A stretch of 64,000 bases of DNA from Ascarosepion bandense (Eukaryota > Mollusca > Cephalopoda > Sepiida > Sepiidae). The first letter of the stretch is position 1. Every line of letters begins with the position of its first letter. The notes beneath the pieces are model-generated. The model saw only the letters and a list, made by a program, of their open reading frames with translations, was not told where the DNA came from and ran no database searches. The stretch lies in the NCBI GenBank assembly GCA_037127315.1, contig JBBBDQ010000330.1, positions 6,617,001 through 6,681,000 of the forward strand, written 5' to 3'. Positions 10,160-20,369 of the stretch are shown in pieces. Position numbers and translations under genes: made by a program.

Positions 10160-10455
10160 CAGTTAAGTGCCATACGTGATACACGCTTGGGCGATCATGT
10201 CTCTTTAGAAACATGACTGGCTGGGTAGAAGATTATCCTGCAGTAGGTTGCCATTGCTTTCTACAGTAGACTGGTTGCCAGCCAAGGCTATAGAACCCAA
10301 TCTGTCCTATTATTTAACCCATAACAGAAGAGACGGATTAATACCTTTCCCAAGGGTATTTGTGCGTAAGTGAATGCAATGAATTCAACTGGAATTCAAA
10401 CTCGGCTCCCTGATTTCTCGTTCCGAACCGATACCCACTGCACCACAACACATCC
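10160..10455 (-). mobile_element. tRNA-derived SINE (family S1) with clear target-site duplication
   Basis: Full-length S1 in reverse orientation. It is flanked by ATAGTGGTGTCAAGAGGAT (10141-10159) and ATAGTGTGTCAAGAGGAT (10466-10483). The paralogous segment at 12605-12795 has the site unoccupied. Confidence 0.95.
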
Positions 10456-10483
10456 ATAAAAAAAAATAGTGTGTCAAGAGGAT

Positions 10484-10660
10484 AAGCATCCTTTTGACAT
10501 ACTATTTTTGCTTTTTTATTTTTTTTATAATTGTTTTACACCAAGTAAGGCAGTACTGCCCCTGATGTGCAGGTTATTACAGTGAGAGGAGGGGAAAGAA
10601 AAAATGAAGAGTAAAAAAAAGAGAAAAAAAAAGAAAGGAAAAGAAAAAAAAGAACAAGGT
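10484..10660 (-). mobile_element. LINE 3' tail fragment plus polypurine run
   Basis: ataattgttttacaccaagtaaggcagtactgcccctgatg (from 10527) is the reverse complement of the LINE family tail (CCTTGCTTGGGGTGA...ATTA). It is followed by an A/G-rich run at 10590-10655. A matching tail start occurs at 12768 in the paralogous segment. Confidence 0.65.
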
Positions 10661-11045
10661 CCTTTGACACTGCTATTACTGTAAACACTTTTGAGCCCCT
10701 CGGCAATGTTTACTTACAAAATTATAAGTGTGTAAACCAAGTACAATGCAATATTTATTATTTACCATCTTATAAAGAAATAAGCTTGAAAAGATATCTT
10801 TTATTCAAAAATTTATTAAAATAATTACCAAACATGTAAGGGAAAGTAATGCTCTCAACCTAATGTATGTGGCAAGAGCAAATGAAAGAAATAACCCAAA
10901 AATGAATTTTTCAAAATTTGTAATTACAGTTGTTTGTTGTTTATGTTGCTGCTGTGTTTATATAAATTTTCTTATTCACAGATATTTTTAGAAATTTATG
11001 AATAAAAATATTTCTTCTTATTTTTATTTCTTTATAAAATAGTAA
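10655..11045 (+). repeat. Segment R1, copy 2 of 3
   Basis: It starts CCTTTGACACTGCTATTACTG and aligns throughout with 11345-11765. It is closer to that copy than to 8480-8885. Confidence 0.85.
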
Positions 11046-11251
11046 GCCTGTGAATTTTTGTTACTGTATATTTGGCTTCTATTATCTGTCACCATTTGGG
11101 TTCAATCACTAAAACAATTCCATTTAGTTTGGCCGTGTTTGACCAATTGGAAGAGAGGCCACGTTCTACAAAATCGTGATTTCATTGTTTCGTTTATGTG
11201 TTGCAGTCTTCTCTTCTACTGCTACTATAAGAGTGGTGTGGGTTGGGTCAT

Positions 11252-11285
<34 letters not shown>

Positions 11286-11344
11286 CCTCTCTATTATAAT
11301 AAACGCCATTGTGTATTTTCTGTCTGCAAAAAACAGGGTGAGTC
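11046..11344. other. Spacer with (TA)n tract
   Basis: Separates R1 copies 2 and 3. It holds a short TA run at 11259-11286 and no gene that I can support. Confidence 0.5.
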
Positions 11345-11765
11345 AAAAGGACAGTCATTCCCTTGTTACTGCTGTTACTGTAAATATTTTTGAACCCCTC
11401 AGCAATGTTTACTAACAAAATTATAAGTGTGTGAACAAAGTACAAGACAATATTTATTATTTACCTTTTATAAAGATTTATTATTTACTATCTTATAAAG
11501 AAATAAGCTTGAAAAGATACCTTTTATTCAAAAAGCTATTAAAATAAATACCAAACATGTAAGGGAAAGTAATGCTCTCAACGTATATTATGTAACAAAA
11601 GCAAATGAAAGAAACAACCCCCAAAAATGCATCTTTCAAAATTTATAATTACAGTTGTTTGTTGTTTATGTTGCTGCTGTGTTTATATAAATTTTCTTAT
11701 TCAGATATTTTTAGAAATTTATGAATAAAAATATTTCTTCTTATTTTTATTTCTTTATGAAATGA
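11345..11765 (+). repeat. Segment R1, copy 3 of 3
   Basis: Closely similar to 10655-11045, with a small internal duplication near 11460-11500 (tttattatttac occurs twice). Confidence 0.85.
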
Positions 11766-11804
11766 TAAATAATATAATAGGGTTTTGTAAAATTTGAAAT
11801 ATAA

Positions 11805-12180
11805 AATTACTAGCAGTATAGCCTGGCATTGCTTGGGTGTAATGAAAAAAGCTTTAAAACTAATCCATGGTCTTGGAGCTCAGACTCTTTGGATGTTGGC
11901 ACGAAAGACTCAAAAGCAATAGTTGTTTCCAGTTAAAGCAAAATGAATGGATTTAAGTCAAATTTCGATTTCCTGGTATTGATATCAGATAAGTTTTTTT
12001 TCATTGTAAACTGAATTTTGAAGGCTAAATAAGTCCTCTGAGTAAATGGTATCATGGCTAAGACTAAGAACTACAATTATACCTATTTAGAGCCAAACCC
12101 GAAGCAAAAACTAAAATAAAAGGGCTGATAAAAATACAGACATACAGGCAGATAAACAGACACACACACAAACATCTTGC

Positions 12181-12220
<40 letters not shown>

Positions 12221-12535
12221 CAATTTTCTGCACTATTGTAAGAACTGCAACCTTGAAACTTCTGAATATCATTTCTTATGTCTTGTCTATGAGTGTATCA
12301 AATTTGATTAAAGTTGGACCACTCCTTCTATAACCTGATTTTTTCGATTATCAATATTTATCGGGGGATACCTCAACACAAAACCTAGCTAAGAACACTC
12401 TCAGACGCTTACAGTACAATCATGTAAATTTTCAAGAAAATTGGTTCAGCCGTTTTGGAGTCTATAGGTAACAGACAGACAGACAGACACACACACACAC
12501 AGACTAAGTTCCATTTATAAATAAGGTTAGATTCC
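11805..12535 (+). repeat. Dispersed repeat P, long copy
   Basis: Begins ACTAGCAGTATAGCCTGGCATTGCTTGG and ends with GGTTCAGCCGTTTTGGAGTCTATAGG, a (CAGA)n(CA)n run and TTTATAAATAAGGTTAGA. The same ends occur at 63465-63945 (+) and the 3' part at 54492-54715 (-). An internal (TA)n lies at 12184-12218 in the same place as in the 63-kb copy. No protein is recognised; the class is unknown to me. Confidence 0.75.
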
Positions 12536-12604
12536 TGTAAAATAAGCCATCTAATAGTGTTTAATATCTTTGCTATCAGTTCTCAAGAATAAAGAAAATG
12601 TATA

Positions 12605-12800
12605 AATCTACCTTCATATGTTTGGGTTTTGCTAAAATTCTAATCATTGGTTTTTAAAACAGTAAATGAGGAAGTCAAAAAAGACATATGCAGTAATAGT
12701 GGTGTCAAGAGAATAAGCATCTTTTTGATGCACCATTTTTGCTTTTTTGGATTTGTCTTTCTTTTTTCATAATTGTTTCACTCCAAGCATGAAAGTTAAA
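12605..12800 (+). repeat. Paralogue of 10045-10550 with an empty SINE site
   Basis: The sequence runs uninterrupted through gtggtgtcaagagaataagcatctttttgatg, where the other copy carries a SINE. The junction forms an imperfect palindrome (gtggtgtcaa...ttgatgcacc). It ends with the start of a LINE tail near 12768. Confidence 0.85.
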
Positions 12801-12819
12801 TATTGCCACCCATTTTATA

Positions 12820-13330
12820 GTACTGGGTTGATCTCCAATTTACATTGTTGCTCAAAGCCATTAGGAGCATTTACTTTTCACTAGAAAGACCAGAGAAAAT
12901 TTTATGGTTTTCCTATTTGCATTTTTTGTTGAACCTTAATTCTGAAGTTAATGATTGAATAAGCTTATGGTGGATTCTATGACAATAAAACATCTGTAGA
13001 AATTCTCTTATTGCATTGCTATATATTTGATCTTAAGAACTTTAACCAAATATTGCAATAACATTAACAATCATAAATATGAATACTGGTCATTATTTTA
13101 AGAAGAGGGTAGAAATGGAAACATTCGAAATTAACAACTTTTTTGCACTTTACTGAAACAACAGTTAAACACTTATCTTTCCTTTTTCCTTTCTTTTATT
13201 TTCTCACTGAAATCAAATAGTGTTTTTCCCTCTTTCCACACATCAAAACAGAATAGTGCATTATCTGAGGTATTGATAGGAAATGTTAAACATACATTTT
13301 CTTATTATTTTCCAGCCAAGTCCACATCTT
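12820..13330. repeat. Old dispersed segment Q, copy 1
   Basis: Ordered blocks such as ttaattct(g/t)aagttaatg, aatattgcaataaca and tgaat(a/g)ctggtcattatttaa are shared with 44790-46345, and the last part (ctcactgaaatcaaatagtgt...) also with 15040-15300. The age and type are unknown; there is no coding region. Confidence 0.6.
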
Positions 13331-13349
13331 ATGAACATTTTTCTTAATA

Positions 13350-14995
13350 ACAATTTTATGGAATCCCGGTGATTGTCCTTAAGAAATATGCCCCCTGAAC
13401 TCTCCTCTGTCCTGTCTAAACTCTATAACTACTCCCTCTCTGCTTCCTGTTTTCCTGCATGCTGGAAGTGCTCTTCTGTAATTCCTGTATTTAAGAACTC
13501 TGGTGAACCCTCAGACCCATCCAACTATTGCCCTATCAGCCTTCTACCAGTTTTCGGGAAGATGCTCGAGGCAATTATTAATGCTGAAATATTTCAGCAT
13601 ATTACTGCCCATAAACTCTTCTCCGACAGGCAGTATGGATTCCATTTTGCCAGGTCCACGGATGGCATGCTAACGCCCATTACGGAGTACATGTTCCAGG
13701 CCCTTGAGGAGTCCAGCAAGGCTTGTGCTGTTGCTCTGGACATCTCCAAGGGTTTTGACAGAGTTTGGCATGTTGGCCTTCTATGCAAGCTATGGAGTTA
13801 CAGTATTACCGGATGATTGCATGATTTGATCCAATCTTTCCTACATAACTTTCCTACATAATGAAGGTTGTCCTGAATAGGCATGCCTCTACATCCTACT
13901 GTACAAATGCTGGTGTCCCTCAGGGCTCTATCCTAGGCCCGACGCTCTCCTTTATTTTCATAAATGCCAAATGAGATCAAGAGCCAAGTAGGCATCTACG
14001 CAGATGACACCACAATTTACTCCTGCATCAGTAAGAAACCCAGTGTGGCAGACAAACATGATCTCGCTGCTGATCTTGAGAAAGACCTACATTTTGTGGT
14101 GAATTAGGGTAAGAAGTGGCTTGTAAATTTCAATGTGTCTAAGACCAAGCTGCTGTATGTCAATCATCACAGGCAACCTCTCCTGCCTCCCATAAGTATA
14201 CTCTGCAACTCCTTGGACTTACCCTCTCTTCTGATCTCAAGTGGAACCACTATATTGAGTCAATAGCTAAATCCACTGCTAGGAAGGTTGGGTCACTGTG
14301 TCAGGCCAAGATGTTTTTCCTACCTGAAACCATCCTGCATAGATACAAATCAAAGATTTGTCTGTGCATGGTATACTGCTGCCATACATGGTCAGGTGCC
14401 CCTGCTGTTCATCTCAGTGTTCTTGACAGGCTCCAAAGAAGAATCAGTAACGTGATAGGTACCGACTTGGCGGCTCGACTACAGCCACTTTCTCACCGAT
14501 GGGATGTAGCTTCCCTTTGTCTGTTCTATAAATACTTCCATGGCTTCTGCTCCAATGAACTTAAGTCACTGGTGCCTTCGCAACAGGTGTTTACACATGC
14601 AACCAGACTGGCAACTGGGTCTCACCCATTCACAGTTAGAGCAATCAAATGCAGATGACAATTCTACTCCTGTAGCTTATTTTTTCACACTTCCTGCCTA
14701 TGGAACTCGCTTCCTTATTCTTGCTTTTCTGATGGCTACAACCTCCAGGAATTTAAATGCAATGTCAATACTCATCTCTTAACCACTTGACTAGTTCTTT
14801 CCACACCGCCATGTATATCCTTTCCTTTTTCTCCACTTTTGCAACTGTTATCTCCCCTGTATTCTCATCCTTCTCTTGCTCCTTTATAACTGGTTCGTCT
14901 TTCTCTTCACTCTCCTCTAATCTTTTTACTCTTATGTAGCCCCCTGCACATCAGTGGTGTTGCTGCCTTACTCGGGGTGATATGATTAAAAAAAA
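13350..14995 (+). mobile_element. LINE retrotransposon relic (CR1/Jockey-like)
   Basis: Longer at the 5' end than the 7.1-kb copy: it starts at GIPVIVLKK, upstream of the RT palm. It passes through the RT and C-terminus and ends with CCCCCTGCACATCAGTGG...GGGGTGATATGATTAAAA. The tail differs slightly from the 7.1-kb copy and equals the tail of the short elements at 36865, 39929 and 55620, so it marks a subfamily. Confidence 0.9.
13373..14785 (+). pseudogene. LINE reverse transcriptase, multiply broken
   Basis: Intact stretches are 13373-13816 (PPELSSVLSKLYN, VIPVFKNSGEPSDPSNY, RQYGF, LDISKGFDRVWH) and 14311-14658 (YKSKICLCMVYCCHTWSGAP, LDRLQRRISNVIG, LFYKYFHGFC). Between them a stop at 13814, an 11-bp local duplication around 13842-13860 (tttcctacataa twice) and a stop at 14107 break the frame. 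YADDTT is still readable near 14000. It is inactive. Confidence 0.9.
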
Positions 14996-15039
14996 AAATT
15001 TGGAATCTTATTTTATTTATGATAACTGTTTTTTTTTTA

Positions 15040-15300
15040 ATTTCTAAATCAGTTTCTATCGTTTGATATTGTACATTTGAAAGATAAGATCACCACGATT
15101 TCAGCCAATTGTTTGAGATCAGAGTGTAGTATCTTATAAACTTAATCTGATTCTTTCTCTTCACTTCTATTTTCACCACTTCTTTCTTCAATTCTCTCAC
15201 AGAAACTAAGTAATGTCCTTTCTTCTCATTCTATGGGATCAAAACATGGAATTGCTCATTATTTATGAGGTATTAACAGAACATAAGTTGTACTAACAAA
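15040..15300. repeat. Segment Q-like fragment
   Basis: tctctcacagaaactaagtaatgtcctttcttc and the following attgctcattatttatgaggtatt match the 13200-13290 and 46240-46330 parts of segment Q. Confidence 0.5.
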
Positions 15301-16340
15301 GTGTAAAAATGTTTACATTTTGGTTTTATTTTAACAAGATGAGGGAAAATAACCAACATTTTTTTTGTATGACTTTTACTTTAAGAAAAAAAAACAAAAA
15401 AACTTGAATGCAAAAAAAATGAAGATTTGAACATGGGAGAAGGTCGCGTAAATGTTAAAATATTTCAAATGTGTTTTCTAAAGTTTTCAGAAGGAGGTTT
15501 CAATCAGAACCTTTATTAAAATACCTGTTTCTACCTTTAAATTATTATGTCCGACCATTTTGGGCTCTGCAATAAATGATAAGCCCCTCACATTTTACCT
15601 GCAGACTCAATATAACTGATTATAAAAATGTTATTGTTACTTTATGACCAGTCTTTATCAATTCTTGTAACATCATTATCTTAATCTCTGCTTATCAAAA
15701 TAAAATTCTGATTTGAATTTGGTAGAATAATGGATTTGGAATCCGGAAAGAATTTTTTTTTGTCCATTTCATATTGCAAATAACTTTTTTTTTTTACTAT
15801 AAAAAGTAAATATCATTAACTTACACTTTTCATAAAAAAAAAAGGCAAAAAGTTTAAACTTCAGTGAGCTATTTTCTTGTTTTCAAAAAAGTGGATTTTA
15901 TAGAGAGATTAGTAGAAATAACTCCCACATAATGGTAAGACATTAGTGACAACAGTGCCTTCATCTAGCCAGGACCAAGCATACTACACTTGAGGCCTGA
16001 GAGGAAGATTCATTAGGTACCCCCAGGCATTGCTTTGTAACTCTTGCTATCTTCTCAACATTTGCTTTTTTTGTACCTACATGTTATACATGTTACAAAT
16101 TAATTACACGTTATACATGTTAAAAAATAAACTAAGCAAATCTGACTATTAAAGGATGAAAGTTTTTTGTGAATTTTGATATCATTATATATATATATAA
16201 TATATATATATTTTTTTACAAATACATGAATTGGTTTTGCTCATACTAAGTCCCCCCCAAAAACAATTCACTATTTTTCATTCATAGTGTTTTTAAGTTG
16301 ATGTAAAAAAATTGCTGCAAAACAATTGATTTATTTAAAA
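15301..16340. other. No recognisable gene
   Basis: Very AT-rich, with homopolymer A/T runs and a short (TA)n at 16187-16212. Nothing else is supported. Confidence 0.5.
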
Positions 16341-16669
16341 TGGAATGATCTATTATGACAGGTCTCTAATTTGTATTTAGATATATGTATTTAATTTCAA
16401 TTTTTTTTGTTGAATTCTTCACCTACATTGTATATGATTTATTATTGTACATAGGCTGAGTGATCTATTATGATACGTCTCTAATTTGTATTTATATATA
16501 TATTCTCAATTTTTTTGTTGAATTTTTCATGTACATTGTATATGATCCATTATTGTACGTAGGCTGGAATGATTTATTATGACATGTCTCTAATTAGTAT
16601 TTAGATACATATATTTATTTTCAATTTTTTTGTTGAATTGTTCTTCTACATTGTATATGATCCATTAGG
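16341..16669 (+). repeat. Tandem triplet of a ~110-bp unit
   Basis: Units are 16341-16456 (116 bp), 16457-16564 (108 bp) and 16565-16669 (partial). Each begins TGRRTGATYTATTATGA and contains gtctctaatt, ttttttgttgaatt, a C(A/T)ACATTGTATATGA-type block and ATTATTGTACRTAGGC. Confidence 0.9.
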
Positions 16670-17238
16670 TTGCAAAAAATGCATATTTTATACAAATACT
16701 ACCTTATGAAAATTGAAATGAAATATAGTGTGTGTGTAGAGGGGGTCTATCATAAAAAGTGTGGGGAGCGTAAGAACCTTGCACTGACCCTGAATCTAGA
16801 TGATGTCTTACTATATATGAGAGGAATTTCTGTCACACCTTGTATAAAAAGGAATTATAGTAAAAAGTACCTTATGTTCATTGCTCATATTAAATTGTAT
16901 TTGTTAAATATTTGCTTACAATTTTAAAAATATCAACAAATCAAAGAAAGCATTAGTGTCATATGAAAAGTCTGAAAGCCAGAAAAATTATTTTTTGTAA
17001 AAAACTAGATTATATTGATTTATGACAATATCATTTAACTTTTTTGAAAGTTGTAAAAACTTACTTGAAATTGTTTAGTGACATAACTTCATAAAATTTA
17101 ACCAGAGAAAATAGCAAAAAATAGATTTTTTAAGTGATTTTCAAACTCACTTTTCACTTAGGTTCAATTTTTTTTTTTACTATGTTATTATTCTGGAAAT
17201 TTATGACCATTAATACTTTCAAAAGTTCTAGATAAGAC
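16670..17238. other. Unassigned sequence, one 85-codon open frame
   Basis: An open frame at 16670-16927 (+) contains a less AT-rich patch (gtagagggggtctatc...gtggggagcgtaagaacc). I recognise no domain and no splice context, so I do not call a gene. Confidence 0.3.
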
Positions 17239-17259
17239 AATAATAGAGATCAATAATAG

Positions 17260-17559
17260 TCAGTTAAGTGCCATACGTGATACATGCTTGGGTGATCATG
17301 TCTCGAAAGAGACATGACTGACTGGGCAGAAGATTATCCCGCAGTAGTTTGCCATTGCTTTCTGCGGTAGACTGGTTGCCGACCAAGGCTATAGAACCCA
17401 ATCTATTTAACCCATAACTGGGGAGAAGAGACGGATTAATACCTTTCCCAAGGGTATTTGCGCATAAGCGAATACAATGGATTCAACTGGAATTCGAACT
17501 CGGCTCCCCAGTTTCTCGTTCTGAGTTGATATCCACTGTACCACAACGCACAGCCGATC
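17260..17559 (-). mobile_element. tRNA-derived SINE (family S1) with 20-bp TSD
   Basis: Full-length reverse copy, from CAGTTAAGTGCC to the tRNA-like head with the B box GGAATTCGAACTC. Flanked by aataatagagatcaataata at 17239-17258 and 17560-17579. Confidence 0.95.
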
Positions 17560-17675
17560 AATAATAGAGATCAATAATAAGTTTAATAATAGAGATCATG
17601 AAAAATCAATAACATTTTGTCTTTTTTTTTAGTGGTGGCGAGGACCATAATGCTTTGGGCTTCTATCTGACTCAC

Positions 17676-17855
17676 CAGGATTAAGTCTTTCAGGCTTTCC
17701 ATTTGTAACGGCAAACCATTTGTACTTCTTACTTTCCCATTACAAACTTTGTTAGTGATATGACGGGCTCCTCTGACTGAAGACAGTGCATCGTCTAAGC
17801 AACTGTTGAGTGCTTCCAACACAGTCCCTTCAGTCTGAAAGTCATCAAGTACATA
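17676..17855 (-). CDS. Candidate internal coding exon of a minus-strand host gene
   Basis: On the minus strand a pyrimidine-rich stretch (ttttcttttcttttt...) leads to ctggcctcAG, then 180 nt with no stop, then CTG|GTGAGT. The 180 nt are exactly 60 codons in phase 0 at both ends; an in-frame TAA lies 12-14 nt before the exon. The peptide starts YVLDDFQTEGTVLEALN, includes LSSVRGARHITNK and ends ESLKDLIL. Composition is balanced, unlike the Phe/Ile/Lys/Tyr-rich frames elsewhere, and it matches none of the repeats in the window. I cannot name the protein. An alternative donor (GGGAAA|GTAAGA) lies inside. It could be chance or a pseudoexon. Confidence 0.5.
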
Positions 17856-17869
17856 CTGAGGCCAGATTT

Positions 17870-18300
17870 AAATAAATAAAAAGAAAAGAAAACCTTTAAT
17901 TATATTTTGCATTTTCTGCCAAATAACACACCTATAATTTTGTAAAGAACATTTATGAAGAATCTAGTAATATTTAATTTATATTTAAATATAGATATGG
18001 TGTATTTTGGCAGCAATAATTCTTTCAAACATGTCTGGTTGAATGATATTGACATGTTCTGTCAATCAAATTTTTTTTATTAAATTCCAAAGTAATCAAG
18101 AAAAAAATAATATAAATAAAAATAAATATGAACATTGGCAAATTTACTGGCAACATAAAATAACTTATTCCGAAATTTGAAAAAAAATTAATAGAGAACT
18201 TAGATATTATTCAACCAAATATATATATATATATATATATATAAAATTTCATTAAAAATGACTGACAAGGTCATAAATATTTTATTTAATTTTTTCATGT
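17870..18300. other. AT-rich sequence, (TA)n near 18220
   Basis: No gene is visible. A short (TA)n run lies at 18221-18242. If 17676-17855 is an exon, the start of this stretch holds its upstream polypyrimidine tract. Confidence 0.5.
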
Positions 18301-18378
18301 GTTCTTGGCCGAGAGAGCTAGGCGACAGTCATTAGATTGTAAATACAGCATACATGGTTTCGATCCCCATTCACGAAC
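18301..18378 (+). other. tRNA-like module joined to a SINE
   Basis: Features of a class II tRNA (Ser/Leu-like) are visible: GTTCTTG/CACGAAC acceptor arms pair at 6 of 7 positions, GCC...GGC forms a D-arm, A box TGGCCGAGAG, and a T-loop TTCGATC closed by ATGG/CCAT. The anticodon arm is irregular, so it is a degenerate tRNA relic or SINE head and not a working tRNA gene. It lies 16 bp before an S1 SINE. Confidence 0.5.
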
Positions 18379-18394
18379 CTGTACATATTTAGCA

Positions 18395-18701
18395 GATGTG
18401 CGTTGTGGCGCAGTGGATATCAGCTCGGAAAGAGAAATCGGAGAGCCGAGTTCAAATTCCAGTTGAATTCCTTGCTGTTCCTTTATGCGCAAATACCCTT
18501 GGGAAAGGTATTAATCTGTCTATACCTTCCAGTTATGGGTTAAATAATAGGACAGATTGGGTTCTATAGCCTTGGTCGGCAACCAGTCTACCGCAGAAAG
18601 CAATGGCAAACTACTGCGGGATAATCTTCTGCCCAGTCAGTCATGTCTCTTTTGAGACCTGATCGCCCAAGCGTGTATCACGTATGGCATTTAACTGACT
18701 G
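18395..18701 (+). mobile_element. tRNA-derived SINE (family S1)
   Basis: Full length, with A box TGGCGCAGTGG and B box AGTTCAAATTCC, ending TTAACTGACTG. The string gttctt follows at 18702 and also starts the upstream tRNA-like module at 18301, so the two modules may have inserted as one unit. Confidence 0.9.
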
Positions 18702-19260
18702 TTCTTATAACTTTCTTTTTTTCTGAGCATAAATTATATAGAAATTGTTCAAATGTTTTGTACATCCAAGTGATTTCAGCTATACTTTTACCCATTATCA
18801 AGGATGAATTTTATTTTTACTTTTAACTGAATATATGGATTATGTTATGTATGTATCTAGATTTATAGGAATGTTTTGTTTCCAAAACACTGTCAGCACA
18901 TTATGGCTGTATTCATAATTGATATTACTGAGTGTTGGATTTTTCTTTTTTGATAATAATGCTTTTATTATTTTTAGCATTTGTTTATATGTGGGTGAGG
19001 CTATTATATTAAACATTTGGATAACTGCAATACCTTGTCAGTCATTTTTAATGAAACTTGTATAAAAGAGGATTTGCTTCCCAAATACACAATTTATATA
19101 TATATATATAATCATATATATTTAATTCTGATGTAATTAGGTAACTTATATTAAACAGGTATTTAGATTTTAGACTTGGGGTATACAATACAGGGTGATT
19201 TTTGAAAATGCTTTTTTTTAAAAAGAAAGTGTGCTTTGTCTGTTATGAAGTTATGCTTTA
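18702..19260. other. No recognisable feature
   Basis: AT-rich, with a short (TA)n at 19096-19112 and an acagggtgatttttgaaaatg stretch at 19191 that resembles a mariner-type terminus. No element body is identifiable. Confidence 0.4.
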
Positions 19261-19261
19261 A

Positions 19262-19340
19262 AATCTCTCACTGTAACCCCCCTGCAAACAAGTGGTGGTC
19301 CTGCCTTGCTTGGGGTGAAATGATTATAAAATAAAATCAA
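19262..19340 (+). mobile_element. LINE 3' tail only
   Basis: ctgtaacccccctgcaaacaagtgg...tgccttgcttggggtgaaatgatta is the family 3' end without any coding part, an extreme 5' truncation. Confidence 0.75.
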
Positions 19341-19976
19341 AAAAATGTTACTGGTACCATTTTTATTTTGTTTTTTTTCTAAAATTAATGAAATCTTTTA
19401 AAATTTTTTTTTTAATGAGATGGTGGCATTCAGTTTTGATAGGACTTCCAGGAATCTTAGAAAATTCAAAATATAAATCCTTTTTTGATACTGAAAATTT
19501 AGCAATAAGTTTTTAATCTTAGCAAGTTTGTTTAAAACCAAACCTGTTTGTTTATATCTGGTAAATACATGAATTACATATTGCTAGCATTTACTTTATA
19601 AATGCTCTTTACAGCATTTATACAATTTTTAGGTGATCTCAAAAAAAAAAAAAGAAAAAAAAAGTGAACAAATTTATGTCTTGCTATTAAAACCAGCATG
19701 TTTATCTTGGTTGTTATAATCACAATAGTTAGGGTGTTGCGGCATTTGAATTATTAAGCTTGAGAGTATAACAGCTGAAACATTCTGAGTACAGCAACTA
19801 TGATGAACATGTTCATCCGAATAGCAAAACATATCCTCCTAAACTCCATCACTCCCACTAGAGCGTAGGCTGTCAAAGACCCTTCACCATCAACAAGAAG
19901 TTGGTTAATACTTTTGTAACTTGTCTTTTTTACATGTTGGGTTTCTTGATCTAATGCAAACCCCTTTATCCTCTGG
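19341..19976. other. No recognisable gene
   Basis: AT-rich with poly-A and poly-T runs. A slightly GC-richer patch at 19840-19890 has no assignable content. Confidence 0.45.
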
Positions 19977-20144
19977 ACAAGATAGACTGGTTGCCAACCA
20001 AGGCTATAAAATCCAATCTGTTCTACTATTTAACCCATAACTGGAGAGAAAACAGATGGATTGATACCTTTCTCAAAGGTATTTGCACATAAGTAAATGC
20101 AATGAATTCAACCTTAACTCTGATTTCTCATTCCGAGCTGATTA
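19977..20144 (-). mobile_element. Partial S1 SINE
   Basis: From gatagactggttgccaaccaaggct to ctcattccgagctgat. The 3' third of the element is missing. Confidence 0.8.
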
Positions 20145-20149
20145 CTGTC

Positions 20150-20368
20150 AAGATAGTCATATGTAACCATCACCACTTCTCTATCTGTTTTTTTTCCCAC
20201 CTGTGAAACTCCCTTCCATACACTTGCTTCCCTGATAGTTACAATCTCCAAAAGTTGAAATACAACATCAATTGCCATTCCCTACCTCCCTAAATCCTAT
20301 CCACTTCTTACCTTTCTTAGGCATCCCGTTTTTTTCTCTCATGCACTATGATTATTAAAAAAAATATC
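20150..20368 (+). mobile_element. LINE 3' end
   Basis: Encodes the worn C-terminal pattern TCETPFH...ASLIVTISKS in shifted frames; at DNA level it matches the C-terminus and 3' UTR of the LINE at 13350-14995. Ends tatgattattaaaa. Confidence 0.6.
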
Positions 20369-20369
20369 C

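Noticed and set aside
18301..18378. Functional tRNA-Ser/Leu gene
   Set aside because: The anticodon arm has a 6-nt loop at best and the acceptor stem has a mismatch; it lies next to a SINE and is better read as a SINE head or relic.
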